Positions 1 through 6,900 of a stretch of 34,257 bases of DNA are shown here, piece by piece. Source of the stretch: Mucilaginibacter sp. (GTDB lineage Bacteria > Bacteroidota > Bacteroidia > Sphingobacteriales > Sphingobacteriaceae); assembly GCF_028288225.1 (NCBI RefSeq), contig NZ_JAQBOC010000089.1:1-34257 (forward strand), read 5' to 3'. How positions within the stretch are numbered: position 1 is the stretch's first letter; the number at the start of each line of letters is the position of its first letter. Below the pieces are notes generated by a model. That model was not told the origin of the DNA. It saw nothing but the letters and a program-made list of their open reading frames with translations, and did no database searches. The position numbers were made by a program, and so were the translations under genes.

Positions 1-119
1 ACCATAATGATGGTGCTTGTTGCAACATTCGAAGCATCATATGCCATCCTTGCCCATACAATACCAATACCAAGAATTACAAAAAATATGATTACAGGAA
101 ACGAATTTTGATTTCTCAT
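1..119 (-). CDS. N-terminus of a membrane protein, cut by the window edge (possibly slipin/SPFH)
   Basis: Reading leftward from the ATG at 119, an open frame of about 39 codons runs off the edge. It begins MRNQNSFPVIIFFVILG, with one hydrophobic segment (about residues 8-22) and possibly the start of a second after a short polar stretch (WARMAYDASN). No signal-peptidase site is evident, so this looks like an integral membrane protein. The arrangement resembles the N-terminus of Bacteroidota slipin/SPFH proteins, which have two hydrophobic segments before the band-7 domain, but the diagnostic domain lies outside the window. The start is well supported by a strong ribosome-binding site. Family assignment is a guess; the presence of a gene is fairly sure. 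Confidence 0.45.
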   Translation of the reverse strand, partial: MRNQNSFPVIIFFVILGIGIVWARMAYDASNVATSTIIM

Positions 120-125
120 ATCAAA

Positions 126-134
126 CCACCTCCT
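126..134 (-). promoter_or_regulatory. Strong Shine-Dalgarno site of the edge gene
   Basis: On the minus strand the bases read AGGAGGTGG, six bases before the ATG at 119. A near-perfect anti-16S match is unusual in Bacteroidota, where most genes (and most in this window) lack one, and it fixes the start of the truncated gene. Confidence 0.6.
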
Positions 135-339
135 AGTTGGTTGATATATTGTATAATAAAGATAATCAAATTGTGCCCCTGATTAGTAATGGTAATCACA
201 TATTTTGCAGTCGGTGATCTTAGTTTACCAACTGTCACGGGTGGCCTGTTCTAAAAAAGCGTAACAGTTGGACTGTTTTACCTTTCGCTGGCGCGCACGT
301 ATTGCGTGTGTCCTGATCGTTTGTCGCAATATTCATCCT

Positions 340-504
340 CTACAAAAGGTCAATATCAATCAACCCCTTACCGTATGCATAATCTATTGCACTTAAATAT
401 TTACGGTACCATGGTTCATCAACAAAACCGGCTGCTACGGGGTTGTTATGGGTATAGGAACAAAATCTTCTATACTGGGTGGTAGAAAAACAACTGGCGC
501 TTAT
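340..504 (-). pseudogene. C-terminal remnant of a Y1 (IS200-like/RAYT) transposase
   Basis: The minus-strand frame from 504 to the TAG at 340-342 has no start and is preceded by an in-frame stop (505-507). Its protein contains THNNPVAAGFVDEPWYRKY followed by LSAIDYAYGKGLIDID. This matches the conserved end of REP-associated tyrosine transposases (typically YIHNNPV.AGFV..P..Y.YSSA.DY...KGL.DI). The HUH motif and catalytic tyrosine portion are missing, so the gene is dead. RAYTs mobilise short hairpin repeats (REPs/REPINs), and such repeats occur at several places in this window. Family recognition is from motif memory; truncation is seen directly. Confidence 0.75.
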
Positions 505-708
505 TTAGCGGTTTAAATTTGCCTGGCATGCCTCCAATTTAAGCGTTTTTTAAAATAATTCCAACTCTCGGTCAGCCTGACAACACCGACCACTTGGCTA
601 AATGGCAATAACTTTATCCATTGTGTAATTTTTATACAAAAACGTGCCAAGGCTTTGATGATAAGCGTTATAATTACGCAGCTTTGTAAAGTAATGAACG
701 GAGACCGA

Positions 709-1503
709 ATGAATGATCAAGAACCTGATACCCGTAAAAGCAGGGGAAAAGACCCGCGTGACGAAGTGCTTTTTGGCTTGGAAAATCAGCGTGAAAAGCT
801 TTTGCTGGCTTTAAGCGATATGCATTATTTACTAAACAAAGATTATCCCCCACGAGCTACGCTGGCATTGGTAGGTAACAGGTATCGGCTGAGGCATCGG
901 CAAATCCTCGCTGTGCAGGGCATGGCGTGCTCAGCAAAGGATATCGAAAGGCGTAAACTTAAGGAAGTCGCTGCTGATAGTATACAAGGTAAAACTATTT
1001 ATTTAGATGGTTTCAACATTGTGATTATACTGGAAACACTATTGTCCGGCGGTTATGTTTTTAGGGGATTAGACGGCTGCTATCGTGACATCTCCTCAGT
1101 ACACGGATCATATAAGCGGGTAAGGCAAACCGAAGATGTGTTAATCACGTTAGGCAATGCATTACATGAGCTTGGTACCGAACGTGTGATTTGGATATTT
1201 GACGCCCCGGTCTCTAACAGTGGCCGCCTTAAAACACTATGTTATGAAACAGCAAAAGAACAAGGTTTTTCCTGGGAGGTTTATTTGGACAATGCTCCCG
1301 ATAAATATTTAATTGCCGAAAACCGACTGATAGCAAGTTCGGATGCATGGGTGCTTAACGGTTGCTACGAATGGTTTAACCTTGCCTCATTTATTATTAA
1401 CCACGTTTTAGATAACAGCGGAATCATGAACATTATTGATCACAGTAATAAGCAGTTGTTATTATTTATGTTGCTGATAATTGATATTGCTAAAGGATTA
1501 TAA
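709..1503 (+). CDS. DUF434 family protein
   Basis: Protein of 264 aa when started at the ATG at 709, which has a GGAGA-like site just upstream; earlier in-frame starts at 655 and 694 extend into what looks like non-coding sequence. The core reads PPRATLALVGNRYRLRHRQ early, then YLDGFNIVIILETLLSGG, RGLDGCYRDISSVHGSY and WIFDAPVSNSGRL. This pattern (a conserved basic patch, then Asp-containing strands FDAP and LDGFN) matches DUF434, a family whose fold is thought to be nuclease-like, though its biochemical role is not established. No signal peptide. The last 20 residues are hydrophobic and may be an extension. Stands alone between a transposase relic and a terminator. Confidence 0.7.
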   Translation: MNDQEPDTRKSRGKDPRDEVLFGLENQREKLLLALSDMHYLLNKDYPPRATLALVGNRYRLRHRQILAVQGMACSAKDIERRKLKEVAADSIQGKTIYLDGFNIVIILETLLSGGYVFRGLDGCYRDISSVHGSYKRVRQTEDVLITLGNALHELGTERVIWIFDAPVSNSGRLKTLCYETAKEQGFSWEVYLDNAPDKYLIAENRLIASSDAWVLNGCYEWFNLASFIINHVLDNSGIMNIIDHSNKQLLLFMLLIIDIAKGL

Positions 1504-1631
1504 GCCAGCAATTTGGCAAAATACAAATCGAAAGTTGATCCCTGTTTGGTTTCGAACCCAGCTACTCGTAGTCTATTGAAAAATTTGATTGTTCTAATAT
1601 TTGGTTCGAATTATGTTCACTCCGGGAGCAA

Positions 1632-1670
1632 AGAAGCCGTATCATAAATCAATGATACAGCCTCTTTTTT
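1632..1670 (+). terminator. Rho-independent terminator after the DUF434 gene
   Basis: Stem GTATCAT (1639-1645) and ATGATAC (1652-1658) with loop AAATCA, extended by partial pairing of the flanks, then CTCTTTTTT. The A-rich left flank means it could also act for the convergent GH35 gene. Confidence 0.65.
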
Positions 1671-1730
1671 ATTTGCAGAGATTTCAAAAACGCAAAAAGT
1701 GCATTTGCAAAAGATCACGAAAGCTTCTAC

Positions 1731-3563
1731 TTATTCCTTAACCAACTCATTCAATATCGGATGATCCAACGCTGCTATTTTTGTATGTCCACCCTTCAGC
1801 TCATCAAACACAACAATTTCATTCAACCCTTTTTTAAGCCATGAAGCCGGAATGTAAACCGTTTGCTGCGGACCAATGTTCCAGTATTTACCAAGGTTAT
1901 GTCCGTTTAAAAACACAAAACCTTTGCCGTATCCATGCAGATCGAGATAAGTATCACCAACTGCCTTTAGTGTAAATACGCCTTTATATAGTGCCGGCTG
2001 AAGCTTATAAGCATCTTTATTAGCAGAATATTTAAAGCCGTTAACGTTATTGAAAGGAAATTTATACATTTTCCAGCCGGTAAGCTCAGCATCATTTAAA
2101 GTGACTTTTTCGGTAATACCCTGGCGGTTATCTATCAGGAATGGACCGTAGTTAATGCGGCCATTGTTTTCTACAAGTATGTCTAAAACGTCTCCTTTTT
2201 TGGCATCGCTTATTTGCAGGGAGTCTTGCTTAAGGCGTCTATCCAGCATGCTGATGCGCTTGCCATTTAAATAAACGGTGGCATAGTCCCGCATTTTCTT
2301 AATTTTCAGAAGTCCCGCTGCAGCATTTTTAAGCGTGGTGCGGTATAACACAAAGCCATACCCCTGGTTAAGATCCTCAAAGCAAAGTGGCTTAGCTGAA
2401 ACAACAGGAACTCTAAGATTACTAAATAAAGCGGCCCTGCTCACCAGGTTGATGTTTGGAATAGCTATTGCCTTATTTGTTGCCGGCACCTCCGGTAATT
2501 TCTCACCTGCAGGTAAATGTTTCTCTATTACTTCCCTGAATTTATAGAACTTAGCTGTTGGATTACCTGATTCATCCAGCGGTGCATCATAATCATAGCT
2601 TGAAGTTTGTGGCGCATATGGATCCTTCTTGTTCATGTTTGCGCCATTCATAAAATCGCGCGTAGTGCCGCCATGAAACATATAAAGGTTAATAGAAATC
2701 CCTGCTGTTAAAACCTCATCCAGCTTTTTAGCGTCCTTATCAGCATTACTGCCGGCGTGCGGAGTACCCCAGCTATCAAACCAGCCCGGGTACCACTCGG
2801 CTATATAATATGGCCCTTTACCATCATGATATTTATTGATCAACGCTTTCACCTCTTTAGGGTTATCCAACCCATTTACTGCTGGCAAATAGCCCGGCAA
2901 ATAACCCGCCGGCAATTGTGACGGACCATCGCATGTAAAAAGCAAACCGCTAAAGCCGCCCTCAAGAAATATTTTACGGTTAATATCCAAATACTCCTTG
3001 TCGTTACTATATGAACCGTATTCGTTTTCTATTTGCACCATTAAAATATTGCCGCCGTTGGTAACCAGTAACGGCGAAAGCTGCTTGCCCAGCTGCATAA
3101 TATAATCATGATAGTATTTTAAAAACTTAGGATCCTTGCTGCGTACTTTCAGCGTTTTATCCTTTAACAGCCACCATGGATAACCGCCAAACTCCCATTC
3201 GGCACACACATACGGACTTGGGCGCAATACAACCCACAAGCCTTCTTCCTTGGCTATGCGCACAAACTCTGCAATATCGTTGTTACCTGTAAAATCATAT
3301 TTTCCTTCTTCTGGTTCCTGTGCATTCCAAAAAACGTAAGTGCCAATAGAGTTTAAACCCATGGCCTTTGCCATTTTCATCCGTTGCCGCCAATAAGCAC
3401 GCGGAATCCGGGTGCAATGCATTTCGCCCGAAATGAGCTGCAATGGCTTGCCATCCAGCAAAAATGTTGAATCGCCAAGGGCAAAAGTATGACTGGCTTT
3501 CTGAGCCCTGCAAAAGTTTGAAGTGATGGTTAATACGAAAAGTAATATGGCAAGCTTTTTCAT
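1731..3563 (-). CDS. Secreted GH35 beta-galactosidase
   Basis: Glycoside hydrolase family 35, a retaining exo-beta-galactosidase acting on terminal beta-galactosides of plant or animal glycans. The 610-aa product begins with a signal peptide (MKKLAILLFVLTITSNFCRA, probable cleavage before QKAS), so it acts in the periplasm or outside the cell. The TIM barrel starts near residue 30 (LLDGKPLQLISGEMHC). The acid/base is Glu181 in IENEYGSY and the nucleophile Glu256 in YIAEWYPGW, by analogy with human GLB1 Glu188/Glu268. A beta-sandwich C-terminal region follows residue 370, with galactose-binding-like features (VYLNGK, VFLNGHNLGKYW). Length fits bacterial GH35. There is no SusC/D pair beside it, so it is not in an obvious polysaccharide utilisation locus. 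Confidence 0.95.
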   Translation of the reverse strand: MKKLAILLFVLTITSNFCRAQKASHTFALGDSTFLLDGKPLQLISGEMHCTRIPRAYWRQRMKMAKAMGLNSIGTYVFWNAQEPEEGKYDFTGNNDIAEFVRIAKEEGLWVVLRPSPYVCAEWEFGGYPWWLLKDKTLKVRSKDPKFLKYYHDYIMQLGKQLSPLLVTNGGNILMVQIENEYGSYSNDKEYLDINRKIFLEGGFSGLLFTCDGPSQLPAGYLPGYLPAVNGLDNPKEVKALINKYHDGKGPYYIAEWYPGWFDSWGTPHAGSNADKDAKKLDEVLTAGISINLYMFHGGTTRDFMNGANMNKKDPYAPQTSSYDYDAPLDESGNPTAKFYKFREVIEKHLPAGEKLPEVPATNKAIAIPNINLVSRAALFSNLRVPVVSAKPLCFEDLNQGYGFVLYRTTLKNAAAGLLKIKKMRDYATVYLNGKRISMLDRRLKQDSLQISDAKKGDVLDILVENNGRINYGPFLIDNRQGITEKVTLNDAELTGWKMYKFPFNNVNGFKYSANKDAYKLQPALYKGVFTLKAVGDTYLDLHGYGKGFVFLNGHNLGKYWNIGPQQTVYIPASWLKKGLNEIVVFDELKGGHTKIAALDHPILNELVKE

Positions 3564-3720
3564 TTAATACTGTAATTAATTGGTGAGGCAAAGTAGTGAA
3601 ATAAAATAAATGTCGCAAATACATTAATCATGGCCAGCCGGATTAATTTTTTTAATCTTTAACGAATACACATCAAATTGCCGCTAACCAGTTGATTTTT
3701 GGCTAACGTATTATCAATAG

Positions 3721-3829
3721 CGCAGGCCTTCGACCTGCACTATTGTATGTCGCCCCTTCAGGGCTTTGAATATTGTATTTTCCTGGCCCTGAAAGGGCCT
3801 AATATATCAGCGCAGGTCGAAGGCCTGCG
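3721..3829. repeat. Nested inverted repeat (MITE/REPIN-like), 109 bp
   Basis: The outer arms are perfect 18-bp complements: CGCAGGCCTTCGACCTGC at 3721-3738 and its reverse complement at 3812-3829. Inside lies a second, imperfect pair (GCCCCTTCAGGGC near 3752-3764 and GGCCCTGAAAGGGCC near 3785-3799). The element sits alone in the 378-bp gap between the GH35 and htrA genes and has no coding capacity. Hairpin-within-hairpin layout is typical of non-autonomous elements moved by a RAYT or other transposase. Confidence 0.8.
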
Positions 3830-3885
3830 TTAAATACAGGTGAATCAGGAAAATAAATAATTGATCATTAGGATATGTTTCACAC

Positions 3886-3912
3886 AAAAAAAACCCGGCA
3901 CTGGGCCGGGTT
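3886..3912 (-). terminator. Rho-independent terminator of htrA
   Basis: On the minus strand, stem AACCCGGC/GCCGGGTT (3905-3912 with 3892-3899), five-base loop, followed by eight T residues (complement of 3886-3893). Lies 30 bp beyond the htrA stop. Confidence 0.85.
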
Positions 3913-3941
3913 AACTATTTAATCTTTAATACAGGTTGCTT

Positions 3942-5489
3942 TTACTCAACCTGCAGAGCAACTCTTAATCTTGATCCATCAGGATATAAGCCTGATATAA
4001 CAAGGACGCCATTCCTCGGATTGCTTAATGCCTTATCAAGGTCCTCAACACTGGCTATTGGTTGCCTGTTAACCTGGTTTATTACTGATCCTACCGGGAT
4101 TTCGGTATTATCAAACAATCCACCTTCCCTAACCTGGGTAACCACCACACCGCTGTTTATGTGCAACTTGGCTTTTTGTGCGGCGTTAAGCGGCACAAAG
4201 CTGGCACCTATCCTGTTAAACAGTTCTTCTGTAGATTTTGAAACTGCTACTTTTGGTGTTGGTGCATCAGCCTTAAGCGTAATTGCAAAATTCTTCTCAT
4301 TACCATCACGCAAAGCAGTTAGGTTAATCTTATCGCCGGGACGTAACCTTCCTACGCGTTCCTGCAGATCAGATGATTCATAAACAGTGTTCCCTTCAAC
4401 TTTGGTAATAATATCACCCTCTTTTAAACCGGCCTGTGCTGCACCGCCACCTGGTAATACGCTGTTAATGTATAAACCATATGTCCTGTCAACTTTTAGA
4501 TCTTTAGCAGCGTCCTGGTCAAGTTCTCTGAAACTAATACCTACATACCCGCGTTTAACCGCGCCATATTTTTCAATATCATCCAAGACCTTTTTAGCAA
4601 GGTTAATTGGGATGGCAAAACCATAACCTTCGTACGATCCGGTGTGTGATGCAATAGCTGAGTTAATACCTATCAGTTCGCCATTGGTATTTACCAATGC
4701 ACCGCCACTGTTACCAGGGTTTATGGCAGCATCTGTTTGAATAAATGACTCAATTGCCTTGTTTAATTTTGGCTGCTGACTTTGATACTGTGTACGGCCG
4801 AAAGGATTTTCCTGTTGGTTATCCTCGCTCCCTATAATACCTATACCGCGGCCCTTCGCACTCACAATACCCGCAGTAACTGTAGAAGTTAACTTAAACG
4901 GATTACCAACTGCCAGTACCCACTCGCCTACTTTAACGGCGTCAGAGTTTCCTAGCTTTACAATTGGCAGGTCGTGCCCGTCAATTTTTATTAAGGCAAG
5001 GTCTGTGCTGGGGTCGGTACCAACAACCTTGGCGCTGAAGTTACGGTGATCGTTAGTAACAATTTCTATCTTCTCAGCCTTTTCAACCACGTGATTATTG
5101 GTAACTATATAGCCATCCGGCGAAATAATTACACCCGAACCCGAGGCCATCTGCGGACCTGAAGGGCGTATCCGCTGACCGAACATATCGCCAAACATTT
5201 GCTGTAGCTGACTTTGCTGATCATTGCCCGTCTGGTTTGAGTAAGTAGTGCGGATATAAACAACTGCAGGTGTTACTGCTGCCGCAGCCTGCGTAAAATC
5301 AACCGAGCCGGCAGATGATACCATTGCTGTTGATGCAGGGCTCAAATGATTGCTTGTTGCATAATATACCTTTTGTTTATCTTCAAAGCTCATGTTATTG
5401 GCATACTTGTTCTCAATCACTTTGTATGTTCCTAACGCCATGGCCCCGCCAACAAAGGCAGTTAATAATGTTAAACCAAACTTTTTCAT
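3942..5489 (-). CDS. Periplasmic HtrA/DegQ-type serine protease
   Basis: Do-like (S1C) protease that degrades or refolds damaged envelope proteins. The 515-aa product has an uncleaved or cleavable hydrophobic N-terminus (residues 4-20), then a chymotrypsin-like domain with the full catalytic triad: His133 (TNNHVVE), Asp163 (DPSTDLALIKID) and Ser261 (NPGNSGGALV). Two PDZ domains follow, starting about residues 310 (RGYVGISF) and 430. A Q/N-rich insertion, residues 221-240, sits in the position of the regulatory loop LA and is shortened compared with DegP. Monocistronic: its own terminator lies downstream and a roughly 270-bp spacer separates it from divergent dapF. Envelope-stress control is plausible but no operator could be identified. 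Confidence 0.95.
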   Translation of the reverse strand: MKKFGLTLLTAFVGGAMALGTYKVIENKYANNMSFEDKQKVYYATSNHLSPASTAMVSSAGSVDFTQAAAAVTPAVVYIRTTYSNQTGNDQQSQLQQMFGDMFGQRIRPSGPQMASGSGVIISPDGYIVTNNHVVEKAEKIEIVTNDHRNFSAKVVGTDPSTDLALIKIDGHDLPIVKLGNSDAVKVGEWVLAVGNPFKLTSTVTAGIVSAKGRGIGIIGSEDNQQENPFGRTQYQSQQPKLNKAIESFIQTDAAINPGNSGGALVNTNGELIGINSAIASHTGSYEGYGFAIPINLAKKVLDDIEKYGAVKRGYVGISFRELDQDAAKDLKVDRTYGLYINSVLPGGGAAQAGLKEGDIITKVEGNTVYESSDLQERVGRLRPGDKINLTALRDGNEKNFAITLKADAPTPKVAVSKSTEELFNRIGASFVPLNAAQKAKLHINSGVVVTQVREGGLFDNTEIPVGSVINQVNRQPIASVEDLDKALSNPRNGVLVISGLYPDGSRLRVALQVE

Positions 5490-5765
5490 GTTTTTGTTTT
5501 GTTTTTTAATGGTAATGAAGCTATCATGAGTTATATTAAATTTGATTTTTTATTCAAACTCATGATGGTTTCATGTTATTTGTCACTTTACTTTTTACGT
5601 TTACTTTTGTAAAACAAATTTAATACCATATAGACGTTATAACCTACAGTAAGTTATCCGTATTTTTGTTAAAATTTGTTAAATGTAACCTAACAGGGGT
5701 TTTTGTAAACATTTCATCCTGTTGGATTTACTAACAAAGGTGCTAAATATTATTCAGCTATTTTG

Positions 5766-6548
5766 ATGATCCATTTTTATAAATACCAGGGAGCCGGGAA
5801 CGATTTTATTTTGGTTGACAACCGCGATAACAGCATAAATCATCACGATCCGAAGCTGATTGCCTGCTTATGCGACCGTCGTTTCGGCATTGGGGGCGAT
5901 GGGATGATGTTTTTGCAAAACCTTGAAGGCTATGATTTTGAGATGGTTTATTACAATGCAGATGGACAGCCAAGCAGCATGTGCGGTAATGGAGGCCGGT
6001 GCATAGTTGCCTTTGCCAAACACCTCGGAATTATTGACACTGAAACCAACTTTTTGGCAGTCGACGGCCCGCATTATGCCAAAATTTCAGAAAGCGGCGA
6101 CTGGGTAAGCCTGCAAATGATTGATGTGGATACCATAAACAGGGATGCTGATGCCTATGTATTAAATACCGGCTCGCCCCACTACATCACCCTTGCTGAA
6201 AACCTTAAAGATAAAGATGTTTATACAGAGGGTTATGCCATCCGTAATAACAATACCTACTGCAAAGAAGGCATCAACATAAATTTTGTTGAACCCACCA
6301 CCGACGGCTATTTCGTGCGCACCTTTGAGCGCGGCGTTGAAGACGAAACCTATGCCTGCGGAACCGGTGTTACGGCCGTAGCCCTCGCCATGGCCAAACA
6401 CAACAACCAAACCGGCCATATCAACACTCCAATAAAAGTTTTAGGCGGCAATCTCAATATCCGCTTTGATTATAACGGCCAAAAGTTTAGCAGCATTTTT
6501 TTAGAAGGGCCAGCTGTGAAAGTGTTTGAGGGGGATGTAACCCTGTAG
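5766..6548 (+). CDS. dapF: Diaminopimelate epimerase
   Basis: Converts LL- to meso-2,6-diaminopimelate in lysine and peptidoglycan synthesis; cytosolic and PLP-independent. The 260-aa protein starts at ATG 5766 (a TTG lies directly before it). Both catalytic cysteines are present in the two-half diagnostic motifs: Cys73 in ADGQPSSMCGNGGRC and Cys198 in TYACGTGV. The N-terminal FYKYQGAGNDFILVDN is also characteristic. Length is close to the usual 260-275 aa. Transcribed away from htrA and followed by a REP cluster rather than a partner gene, so it is probably a single-gene unit. Confidence 0.96.
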   Translation: MIHFYKYQGAGNDFILVDNRDNSINHHDPKLIACLCDRRFGIGGDGMMFLQNLEGYDFEMVYYNADGQPSSMCGNGGRCIVAFAKHLGIIDTETNFLAVDGPHYAKISESGDWVSLQMIDVDTINRDADAYVLNTGSPHYITLAENLKDKDVYTEGYAIRNNNTYCKEGININFVEPTTDGYFVRTFERGVEDETYACGTGVTAVALAMAKHNNQTGHINTPIKVLGGNLNIRFDYNGQKFSSIFLEGPAVKVFEGDVTL

Positions 6549-6708
6549 AGACGCAATACTTTGCGTCTCCTGCGTGAAAATCCATTTTCAAAATATTTTA
6601 ATGAATATCGTAGAGACGCGATGCTTCGCGTCTTTGGCCAGCATACCTAATCGATTTGCATAATCTACCTGTCTGTGATTGAAGACGCGATGCATCGCGT
6701 CTCTACGA
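6548..6708. repeat. Cluster of three REP-like hairpins, including an inverted REPIN-type pair
   Basis: Three short palindromes: GAGACGCAA-TACT-TTGCGTCTC (6548-6569), AGACGCGA-TGCT-TCGCGTCT (6614-6633) and AGACGCGA-TGCA-TCGCGTCT (6683-6702). The second and third, with their flanks (6608-6634 and 6682-6708), are inverted copies of one another over 27 bp with a single mismatch. Two inverted REPs about 50 bp apart match the REPIN layout. The first hairpin begins inside the dapF stop region and may serve as an attenuating hairpin, but it has no T-tract. Confidence 0.8.
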
Positions 6709-6900
6709 AACATATACAGGCTATTGCTGCAAATTGACAAAAGCAAAGTGTTACGCATTTGCATTATGCCACAAATGAACTAATCAACATTCCCCCACTG
6801 TTAATAATTATTTACAGAAAACATTTCGACTTACTGCAAATTCTGTTTAGGTTTGAATTTTTTGTTGATGTAACTTCTTTTAAATTTTTTTATAAAAAGT

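Noticed and set aside
1541..1630. tRNA-like TTCGAACC and GGTTCGAAT phrases
   Set aside because: They resemble T-loops but no acceptor or anticodon stems can be folded around them.
1519..1647. Open frame with SNPATRSLLKNLI and YVHSGSK resembling tails and linkers around GIY-YIG nuclease genes
   Set aside because: No start codon, no catalytic GIY...YIG motif and only a weak resemblance from memory; may be a repeat remnant but not supportable as a gene.
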